64,000 nucleotides of DNA from Acidimicrobiaceae bacterium (GTDB taxonomy: Bacteria > Actinomycetota > Acidimicrobiia > Acidimicrobiales > RAAP-2): NCBI GenBank assembly GCA_003162475.1, contig PMOI01000005.1, forward strand, positions 1 through 64,000, in the 5' to 3' direction. This document shows, in pieces, positions 57,163 to 63,627 of the stretch (within the stretch, counting starts at the first letter, position 1; the number at the start of each line of letters is the position of its first letter). The notes under the pieces are model-generated. The model was given only the letters and a program-made list of their open reading frames with translations. It did not search any database and had not been told where the DNA came from. A program made the position numbers and the translations under genes.

Positions 57163-57375
57163 TCACGACGCTTGACGAACTTCCTTTCGTCGCTCCAATG
57201 CCTCGGGCAATTTCAAGCGAGGGTGTTCCTGCACGATGTGCAGGCGCAAGGCATCGACCGACGCGAGGTTCTTGATGCACGTTCCGCAGATATGACGAGT
57301 GGCCCTTGTACGCATATTTAATCCATCCCGTTCTACCGCAAACTTGGAAGAGAATGACTTCTCTTCGCTGACCAC
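57163..57375 (-). CDS. Tiny C2H2 zinc-finger protein
   Basis: A 70-residue frame (GTG at 57375, or a 50-residue form from the ATG at 57315) holds C-x2-C-x12-H-x4-H: CGTCIKNLASVDALRLHIVQ then EH, the classical zinc-finger spacing. The tail (KLPEALERRKEVRQAS) is basic. It is the only gene in the shortest unit, about 0.3 kb between repeats 4 and 5. Start and expression are uncertain; no ribosome-binding site is obvious. Confidence 0.5.
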   Translation of the reverse strand: MVSEEKSFSSKFAVERDGLNMRTRATRHICGTCIKNLASVDALRLHIVQEHPRLKLPEALERRKEVRQAS

Positions 57376-57391
57376 GAGATTTGTTGCCTGG

Positions 57392-57570
57392 TACGGCCGG
57401 TGGGGATCGAACCCACGACCGAGGGATTATGAGGTGCGAACAAATGGTCGGACTAGTCCGGTGGAGTCGAGTTAGTCCGAGAATCGTTGAATTCTTCGTC
57501 CGATGGTGTCGGTGTCGTCCGGTGGTGTCGGCTTGGTATGTGGGATGAAACGTGGGATTTCCTGGCTCAA
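57392..57570 (-). repeat. tRNA-Met-derived att-like repeat 5
   Basis: Core 57392-57434 has one change (TACGGCCGG). Three GTCCGGTGGTGTCGG-type units with small changes and the arm pair TGTGGGAT-GAAA-CGTGGGAT at 57539-57558 follow, then GGATTTCCTGGCT as in repeat 3. Confidence 0.88.
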
Positions 57571-57656
57571 TCGGGATCTCATTCGTTCCAAAGGGTCACG
57601 CGAGATCACGTCGAGATCGGCTGCGCGTCCCGCCGGAAAACCATGAAAATCGCCGT

Positions 57657-57698
57657 TGACTTTGTGCCACAAAGTAGTGTAACTTTGTGGCACAAAGT
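57657..57698 (+). promoter_or_regulatory. Promoter overlapped by two palindromic operators
   Basis: Two perfect 17-base palindromes, ACTTTGTGCCACAAAGT (57659-57675) and ACTTTGTGGCACAAAGT (57682-57698), have centres 23 bases apart. A TTGACT -35 (57657-57662) and TAACTT -10 (57680-57685) with a 17-base spacer lie within them. This matches autoregulation by the winged-helix regulator encoded two genes on. Confidence 0.72.
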
Positions 57699-57715
57699 CA
57701 AAATGGGAGAACGCG

Positions 57716-58375
57716 ATGGATCAAGAGAAGAAGCCGCCAAATCCTTCGTTCGCAGACGGGGATGAGAAGATTGATCCGAGAATCGCCGCGCAGTTGCTCC
57801 AGGAGACAACCAGTCAGGCGAAGCGGCAATTTGACGTTTGGCCGCCGTATCTGTTGTTCATCGGAGCCGTCATATTCCTCCTCGCCTTCGGCACCGCCTG
57901 GTGGTCAGTACGAGGACAGCATCCCTACGTCGGGCCGAGCGGCGGGGCGTTGGCGACGATGTACGGGGGAATCCTGGTATGGATCATTGTCGTATCTGTG
58001 GTGCTAAAGCGCGCAAACAGTGGCGTGGGCGGTCGTTCGGCGCAACAGCGAAAGGCGTATCGCTCGGGCCTTATCACCGTCATCGTCGCGTACTCCATCT
58101 TTCAGGGCGCGCTTTACCACGCGGGAGCTAGCCACGCAATCGTCTACGGCGTCTACCCCGCCTCGGTGCCGTGGTTGTTTGCCGGAACGGTCTTCGTGAC
58201 CATAGGAGCCATTCGTGAAGAGTTGCCAGCCCTCACCCTCGGAATCGTCTTGATCGCCATCGGCCTCGGCAGCGCCTTCGCCGGACCCGTCGACGCCTGG
58301 TTGGTCACCGGCATCGGCTTGGCCGTCGCGTTCGTGAGCTTCGCCACGGTTCGAATCGTTCAGCGTCGCTCGTAG
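57716..58375 (+). CDS. Multi-pass membrane protein paired with a winged-helix regulator
   Basis: The 219-residue protein has a soluble N-terminus (PRIAAQLLQETTSQAKRQFD) and about six membrane helices (YLLFIGAVIFLLAFGTAWW, MYGGILVWIIVVSVVLKRAN, PWLFAGTVFVTIGAIREELP, LTLGIVLIAIGLGSAFAGP, ITGIGLAVAFVSFATVRIV-like end). The ATG follows GGGAGA. The regulator gene begins ten bases after its stop. Function unknown; regulator-plus-membrane pairs of this kind are often stress or transport switches. Confidence 0.72.
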   Translation: MDQEKKPPNPSFADGDEKIDPRIAAQLLQETTSQAKRQFDVWPPYLLFIGAVIFLLAFGTAWWSVRGQHPYVGPSGGALATMYGGILVWIIVVSVVLKRANSGVGGRSAQQRKAYRSGLITVIVAYSIFQGALYHAGASHAIVYGVYPASVPWLFAGTVFVTIGAIREELPALTLGIVLIAIGLGSAFAGPVDAWLVTGIGLAVAFVSFATVRIVQRRS

Positions 58376-58385
58376 GTAATCGCTA

Positions 58386-58685
58386 ATGACCGTTGGTGAG
58401 CTCAACCCGCTGATTCACGTCCCCGCGCGCCTGCGCATCATGGCCACGCTCTCGGTCCTGCCTGACGGCGACACACTGTTGTTCACACGACTTCAAGACA
58501 TGATCGGGTTGAGTTCGGGAAATCTCATCACTCACTTGCGCAAGCTTGAAGACGCGAAGTACATCCATACCGAGAAGTCCGGCAACGGCGCCGCGTCGCG
58601 CACCGAGGTTGTTCTTACTCCGAAGGGGCGCCAAGCTCTCAACGTCTATAAGGCGGCGTTGCGCGACCTCATTGATGGGCTGTAG
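58386..58685 (+). CDS. Winged-helix (MarR/ArsR-like) transcriptional regulator
   Basis: The 99-residue protein is a one-domain winged-helix regulator: ARLRIMATLSVLPDGDTLLF, recognition region DMIGLSSGNLITHLRKLEDA and wing TRTEVVLTPKGRQALNVYK-like tail. It belongs to the small HTH family often cotranscribed with a membrane protein of the same unit. The twin palindromes upstream of the operon are its likely binding sites. Confidence 0.83.
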   Translation: MTVGELNPLIHVPARLRIMATLSVLPDGDTLLFTRLQDMIGLSSGNLITHLRKLEDAKYIHTEKSGNGAASRTEVVLTPKGRQALNVYKAALRDLIDGL

Positions 58686-58836
58686 TGGCTCGAATCGGTA
58701 GCGCACGATGCATTCGAGTTTTCGTGCCTGACCGAAGTACGTCGTGGTGAGAATCGCTGCATGGGTGCTCCGATGAGTTCGTCCTTTAAGGATCCACGAA
58801 TTGTCGCCCCAACGGTCGTCGTGACGGCCTTACTGG

Positions 58837-59003
58837 TAGGGCCGGTGGGGATCGAACCCACGACCGAGGGATTCTGAGGGGGTCGCAACTTGTTCGTCAC
58901 GTGTTTTACGTCTACACAGTGTGCTCGGGTCTTCGAGAAAATCCACCAAGGAGCGTCTGCGTCCATTGCGTCCACGCAATGGAGTAGCAAGGGAGTAGCA
59001 ACG
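58837..59003 (-). repeat. tRNA-Met-derived att-like repeat 6 (arm type B)
   Basis: Core 58837-58879 has one change in the anticodon loop and is preceded by TGG, giving the encoded CCA end. Its arm is the tandem GGAGTAGCAA-GG-GAGTAGCAAC at 58981-59002, unlike the type-A arms but like repeat 4. The rest of 58686-59185 has no gene. Confidence 0.88.
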
Positions 59004-59185
59004 CGATTTTCGAAAAGTGCATCATCTCAATATCGCAGTTAAGAGAATTGAAACTCTTCGACGATGAAATGGTCTGTGATTGTTGGCGTCAGTGACCCAA
59101 GGCAGCGATTCTGGTCCAAAGCGCTGGCGCTATTGAAACGCCTTTGACATAGTTACGCGTGTCATTCGCAGCAGCACTGCTTCCA

Positions 59186-60106
59186 TCAAGTTGTAAGAAT
59201 TTGCTCGCATGATCGGCGAGATACGGACGCTCCGATACCGCTAAGGATCGTTAGACCTACGAAGCCAACGCAGAGCAACAAACTCCAGCCACCAAGCCCG
59301 GAATGCAGGGACAGGTAACTCGCCCCCGAGGTCGGAACTGGCTGAGCCGTAAGCGCAACTTCCGAGCCCACGACCAGCAGTGTGATCAAGCCATACAGCC
59401 ATACCAAGACCGTCGAACTCGAAACCACCTTGCGCAGATTCGTAACAGAAAGTTCGCCGTGGCGCAGCATCTGTGAAATAACCGCCGGCGTCAATAGCCA
59501 CGCGCACACGAAGAGGCTCAGCCCAATGTAGGCACACACTTCTGCGAACATGGACGTACTGTTGTGCTCGCCCAAGAAGAGCGCCGCGATCGTCAGCGTG
59601 ATGCCAACCATCGCGCCACGATTCACGACTCGAAAGAGCTTCGTTGGGATTACCTGGCCTTCGAGGCCAGATCGTAACTGGCGCCAACCCCTCAACGCGA
59701 TCACAAAGATGAGCACCACGACGATGCTCGCAACGGACTGCAAGTTGTGTGCAGTAGTGCCGGCGTGGCTCAGTTGCACCAATGTGTTCCCGTGGGAAAC
59801 GCCGTTCTCCCCGATCGAGAGCATGAAGACAATTGCCAAAGTAACAATCGTGAACCACGCAAGAAATGCCACCATGAGTGACTTCTGCGTTCGATGAACC
59901 CAGAACTCTCGCGCCGCCGGTGCGCCGATACCTCTGATTCTCGTGGTGATGGAAGCTCTCAGAAGATTGGCGGTAATCCACAGCGGTGAACGACCGGCTT
60001 CCACGAGACAATCAACGAGGGCACCTACCTCGTCCTGATAGCGCTCGCGCCACCAGGACGGGTACGAGTTGAGCGAAAAAGTGATCAGCTTCGATTCACT
60101 CGTCAT
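59186..60106 (-). CDS. Multi-pass membrane protein coupled to a PadR regulator
   Basis: The 306-residue protein has a soluble N-terminus (YPSWWRERYQDEVGALVDCL, seen in PadR-linked permease-like proteins) and about seven membrane helices (VAFLAWFTIVTLAIVFML, VASIVVVLIFVIALRGW, MVGITLTIAALFLGEHNS, SLFVCAWLLTPAVISQM, VWLYGLITLLVVGSEVAL and others). Its start overlaps the PadR stop by four bases, so it is translationally coupled to it. Exact function unknown. Confidence 0.75.
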   Translation of the reverse strand: MTSESKLITFSLNSYPSWWRERYQDEVGALVDCLVEAGRSPLWITANLLRASITTRIRGIGAPAAREFWVHRTQKSLMVAFLAWFTIVTLAIVFMLSIGENGVSHGNTLVQLSHAGTTAHNLQSVASIVVVLIFVIALRGWRQLRSGLEGQVIPTKLFRVVNRGAMVGITLTIAALFLGEHNSTSMFAEVCAYIGLSLFVCAWLLTPAVISQMLRHGELSVTNLRKVVSSSTVLVWLYGLITLLVVGSEVALTAQPVPTSGASYLSLHSGLGGWSLLLCVGFVGLTILSGIGASVSRRSCEQILTT

Positions 60107-60420
60107 GCTGGCGTGACGCCCAATCGACGTAATCCAATTGACGCGACGGCCGAAGTAGCGAGAAGACGCTCGCGAAGGGCCGCGCTTCCGGCACTCGTGA
60201 TCTTGTACGGTCGCCGACGATCTTCGGAGGGCAGCGCCTCGACAAGGCCAGCGTCTTCTAGTCGGGCAAGTACCCCGTACAAAGTTCCTGGCCCCAACGC
60301 CACACCCGCGATCTCTTCGATATCACCAATGAGCGCGTATCCGTGCTTTGGGCCGGCGGCAAGCGAGGTCAAGACGAGTAACGCGGGATCCTGCGCTCGT
60401 TGCCAACCCTTGACCGCCAC
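60103..60420 (-). CDS. PadR-family transcriptional regulator
   Basis: The 105-residue protein has the PadR winged helix: DPALLVLTSLAAGPKHGYAL, then GVALGPGTLYGVLARLEDAG and LVEALPSEDRRRPYKITSAG, with GTLYGVLARLE as the recognition helix and the RRRPYKIT wing. It is cotranscribed with the membrane protein. Its own operator is not clear; the divergent promoter zone is the place to look. Confidence 0.92.
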   Translation of the reverse strand: MAVKGWQRAQDPALLVLTSLAAGPKHGYALIGDIEEIAGVALGPGTLYGVLARLEDAGLVEALPSEDRRRPYKITSAGSAALRERLLATSAVASIGLRRLGVTPA

Positions 60421-60438
60421 GCGACCCCCTTCGATATT

Positions 60439-60466
60439 TTGACTATATCAGATTACGTAGTATATG
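60439..60466 (+). promoter_or_regulatory. Candidate promoter of the secreted protein gene
   Basis: TTGACT (60439-60444) and TATATG (60461-60466) with a 16-base spacer lie in the divergent gap, about 80 bases before the plus-strand ATG at 60546. The surrounding A+T-rich stretch contrasts with the local base composition. Confidence 0.4.
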
Positions 60467-60545
60467 CTTTCGTCGAGCGTTTGAACCAGCGAAGATGCTT
60501 TGCCTTCAGCCAGTGGAATCGGAATGCAACTACGTGGGAGCGACA

Positions 60546-61049
60546 ATGACATCGAAGTTTTATCGTGGAGCGAATCGGCTGACGTTACTGTCAGGAATCA
60601 TCGTGTTGAGTTCCATCATTCTCAGTCCAATTCCATCTGGCGCTCAAACGTCGAAATCTTCTCACACAACATTCACTTACAGCTGTTGCACTTCATCGTT
60701 TGTCAACACCGTGTACCACCCAGGTGCTGTTATGACACTCAAATGGAGTCAATCGACGTACCCACCGAATAACTATGCCCGAAGCACTGTCACTCTCTCA
60801 GCGAGCATTTCAGGCCCCTTTCAAACTGTCGCTTCACTCAAAAAAGCCTTCGCTCGCTCTCACCCGCAGTTAGGTGTCGTCAATTCCAAGGCATTGACCA
60901 TCCGACTTTCCGACCAGAAATCTGCCCACCCCGTCTCGCTAATTCAAGTACCGGCTGACGCAGGCAAAGGGTGGTACCAACTAACGACCACAGTCAAAGA
61001 AGGTTCAACGACGATAAGCGGTGGGGCGGGTATTCGCATTGCTCCATGA
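60546..61049 (+). CDS. Secreted protein of unknown function
   Basis: The 167-residue protein has a signal peptide (LTLLSGIIVLSSIILSPIPS, cleavage near GAQTS) and a mature part with a CC pair (YSCCTSSFVN), beta-rich SAWSQSTYPPNNYARST-like repeats and YQLTTTVKEGSTTISGGAG, consistent with a beta-sandwich. GGGAG precedes the ATG at 60546. No family recognised. Confidence 0.6.
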   Translation: MTSKFYRGANRLTLLSGIIVLSSIILSPIPSGAQTSKSSHTTFTYSCCTSSFVNTVYHPGAVMTLKWSQSTYPPNNYARSTVTLSASISGPFQTVASLKKAFARSHPQLGVVNSKALTIRLSDQKSAHPVSLIQVPADAGKGWYQLTTTVKEGSTTISGGAGIRIAP

Positions 61050-61146
61050 GCGCACGATTAGCACGCAAGCAACAGACGGATACGCCCGCGTGGTCAGTCA
61101 CTCGCTCTCTCAAGAGTCATCACCACGATCGAAAACTTGTATCCGG

Positions 61147-61314
61147 TAGCGCCGGTGGGGATCGAACCCACGACCGAGGGATTATGAGGCGGATGCGCTT
61201 CGTCGGAATGGTCCGGTGGTGTCGGTTTGGTCCGGATTTGAAAGAAAACTTGTCCGGTGGTGTCGGTTGGTCCGGTGGTGTCGGATTGGTCCGTGGGATG
61301 GAACGTGGGATTTG
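61147..61314 (-). repeat. tRNA-Met-derived att-like repeat 7
   Basis: Core 61147-61189 has one change (TAGCGCC). Three GTCCGGTGGTGTCGG units occur at 61211, 61252 and 61270, the last two 18 bases apart. A slightly changed arm pair (CGTGGGAT and CGTGGGAT) lies at 61292-61311. Confidence 0.88.
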
Positions 61315-61416
61315 TAGATCCGGAAAGATCAAGACGGGTCGTATAGATTCCTCTCAAGGTCCACGACTGCAGTCCAATCAGTGGGAAGAGAAGCCTCAAT
61401 CAAAGGAGAGGGTGTC

Positions 61417-62823
61417 ATGAACGACTGGACCACGGTTGATGAAGGATGGGGACGACGATCGGTCGAATTCGCCACTCTAAGCGAACCTGCCAATTGCCGC
61501 GAGTACGTCGCCCTCCATCAACTGCTGGGAGTGACGGAGGGTTTCCACCTCTTAGACATTGCCTGCGGAGCAGGTTTAGCAATCGAGCTCGCATCGATAC
61601 GAGGCGCGGAATGTGCCGGCATCGACGCGTCAGAGAGACTCATCGCCATCGCTCGTGATCGCTCACCGCAAGCGGATATCCGCGTCGGTGACATGCATGA
61701 CTTGCCGTGGGACGAAAATTCTTTCGATATTGTCACCAGCTTTCGTGGGATTTGGGGAACAACGCCCGACGCTTTAGACGAAGCGCGCCGCGTTCTAAAA
61801 CCCGGAGGTCAATTGGGATTCACGGTTTGGGGACATATCAAAGCTTCCCCAGGGGCTTGGGCTCTCTCACCTTTTCTCCTAGCGAACATGACGAACGTGG
61901 AAAACCAGGCCGCGATGGTGGCCCTCGGGCGTCCCGGCGTCGGTGAGGCGCTGCTCCTCGACAAGGGCTTCGAGGAAATTGCTCGCCATGATTTTTCATG
62001 CGTTTGGGAATTCTCCGACCCAGCGACGTACGCTCGCGCGCTCGCGTCAACCGGTCCCGCATACGAGTCAATTCAAAGCGTCGGTGAGGAGGAGTTTCTA
62101 AGAGTCGCCGAGGAATGCGCCCGCACGCAGTTCCGCGAAGGGCTCCCGTTACGGGCTTCAATCGCAATTGTCGGCTACACGGCACACAAACCATCGGTAA
62201 AAGCGGTGCGTGGGACTCCTCGCGCCGACATTCGAAAGCGCGTCGGATTCCTCAAGGCGCCTGAGATTTCTGATGCGGCACAAAAATTATTCAACGAGGA
62301 TTTGGACGACCACGGCTTTGTCATGAATGCGTCTCGGCTCTGGGCCTACGAGCCTGAGGTGCACGAACTTCTCTTTGACTTATTGAGTACCGTCACACGC
62401 CATGGATCCCTAAGTCTTCGCCAACGCGGTATTCTCGTCGCAGCCGCGGCTTCGACGCTCGGTGACTCGTACTGCTCTTTCGCTTGGGGTTCGAGGTTGG
62501 CTGACGAGGCGAACGCAACCATTGCCGCCAAAGTATTGCGTGGTGTGGACGACGAGCTAGACGACTCCGAGAAGGCCCTTGCCGCCTGGGCGCGCCAAAT
62601 CGTGTCAGACCCCAACGGAGCAACTGAGGACAACATTCGAGAGCTCCAAGGCGTTGGGTTCAGCGACGCGCAAATCTTCGCGCTCACTGTCTATGTGGCT
62701 GGACGACTCGCCTTCTCCACCGTCAACGACGCACTCGGAGCTCAACCGGACCGTGAACTCGTGGAAAATGTGCCAAGGGAGATTCGTGACGCTGTTCAAT
62801 ACGGACGCGCAACTGACTTGTAG
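61417..62823 (+). CDS. SAM methyltransferase fused to an AhpD/peroxidase-related domain
   Basis: The 468-residue protein has a class I methyltransferase N-terminal half (LLDIACGAGLAIELASIRGA motif I, then DMHDLPWDENSFDIVTSF) to about residue 230. The C-terminal part, residues about 300-468, resembles AhpD-like peroxidase-related proteins: RQRGILVAAAASTLGDSYCS, and GFSDAQIFALTVYVAGRLAF followed by VNDALG. The usual C-x-x-C with histidine is reduced to one cysteine (SYCSFAWG). AAAGGAGAGG precedes the ATG at 61417. Fusion is uncommon; activity of the second half is doubtful. Confidence 0.8.
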   Translation: MNDWTTVDEGWGRRSVEFATLSEPANCREYVALHQLLGVTEGFHLLDIACGAGLAIELASIRGAECAGIDASERLIAIARDRSPQADIRVGDMHDLPWDENSFDIVTSFRGIWGTTPDALDEARRVLKPGGQLGFTVWGHIKASPGAWALSPFLLANMTNVENQAAMVALGRPGVGEALLLDKGFEEIARHDFSCVWEFSDPATYARALASTGPAYESIQSVGEEEFLRVAEECARTQFREGLPLRASIAIVGYTAHKPSVKAVRGTPRADIRKRVGFLKAPEISDAAQKLFNEDLDDHGFVMNASRLWAYEPEVHELLFDLLSTVTRHGSLSLRQRGILVAAAASTLGDSYCSFAWGSRLADEANATIAAKVLRGVDDELDDSEKALAAWARQIVSDPNGATEDNIRELQGVGFSDAQIFALTVYVAGRLAFSTVNDALGAQPDRELVENVPREIRDAVQYGRATDL

Positions 62824-62868
62824 TGGTGACCACGGCCGTAGAGAAGGCGATACCAGATCATCTTCGAG

Positions 62869-62993
62869 TAGGGCCGGTGGGAATCGAACCCACGACCGAG
62901 GGATTATGAGGTGGATGCATTCGGTCGGAATGGTCCGGTGGTGTCGGTTTGGTGTGTGGGATGAAACGTGGGATTTTCTAAGTGGCAATCGTC
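62869..62993 (-). repeat. tRNA-Met-derived att-like repeat 8
   Basis: Core 62869-62911 has one change (GGGAATCGAAC). One GTCCGGTGGTGTCGG unit and an intact arm pair at 62955-62974 follow, then CAATCGTCGCGTGC as in repeat 2. No gene is seen from 62824 to 63180 apart from this element. Confidence 0.88.
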
Positions 62994-63180
62994 GCGTGCG
63001 AGTTCGTGTCGGCGAGCCGACGTCCACAATCTCCGACCGGCGGTTGTCTCCGTGGATCACTTGAAATATTGCCAACCTGGACCGATGTGACGCGGCCGAC
63101 AACGATGATCGCCGTTAGATTAGGACGGATTTCCTCACGAGCGAGATCTGCCTTGGGTAGATGATCTTGGTCGCGACTGT

Positions 63181-63627
63181 TCAGGCAGGAGTGCTGGGCC
63201 AGCCCGCGGCGTCGAAGACAGCGATCGGGTCGAGATAGTCCCGCCAGTGCGTCACCTTGTTGTCCTTCACGGTGACGATGGAAACGAAGCGGTTGTTGTA
63301 CGGCCGACCAGTCTGCACCGATTTGCCGTGTACTTCATACTCAAGAACGATCGTCGACGCCTCCGAGTCCCGGTACACCCGCAGATTGTCCGCGGTGCGG
63401 ACCGTCATGTAGTCGTCGTAATCGCTGTACAGGTCGATGACCTTCTTCCGTCCCTTGACGCTCCTCGGGTAACCCGGAACAGAGATCACGTACTCGAAGA
63501 CAACGTCGTTGGCTAGAAGGTCGAAGTAGTCCTCTCCGTCCGCCCACCCTTCCAGTCCTTTTTGGATGATTCGAAAAAAGGGGCCGTCAGCGCCAAAGTT
63601 CGACTTGTCGTCCGTATATTTGGTCAC
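63181..63627 (-). CDS. NTF2-like protein, nuclear-transport-factor-2-type fold
   Basis: The 148-residue protein has the pattern GWADGEDYFDLLANDVVFEY, PGYPRSVKGRKKVIDLYSDY and KVTHWRDYLDPIAVFDAAG, typical of ketosteroid-isomerase-like/SnoaL proteins that accept small substrates. Its ATG overlaps the stop of the upstream reductase gene (ATGA), so the two belong to one operon. Possible lactone or polyketide substrates are a guess. Confidence 0.8.
   Translation of the reverse strand: MTKYTDDKSNFGADGPFFRIIQKGLEGWADGEDYFDLLANDVVFEYVISVPGYPRSVKGRKKVIDLYSDYDDYMTVRTADNLRVYRDSEASTIVLEYEVHGKSVQTGRPYNNRFVSIVTVKDNKVTHWRDYLDPIAVFDAAGWPSTPA

Noticed and set aside
60439..60466. TATATCA-N7-TAGTATA near the PadR gene as its operator
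   Set aside because: Only five of seven positions mirror, and typical PadR sites have a different form, so I list only a promoter candidate.
61094..61399. Short minus-strand frames ending in motifs like NPSVVGSIPTG at the repeat sites
   Set aside because: These are translations of the tRNA 3' end and its flanks, a well-known source of false small proteins, with no ribosome-binding site.
51385..63180. Integrase, transposase, CRISPR array or toxin-antitoxin pair in the accessory region
   Set aside because: No tyrosine or serine recombinase motif, no IS inverted-repeat pair and no regularly spaced repeat of 25-40 bases was found. The repeated units are att-like, not CRISPR-like.
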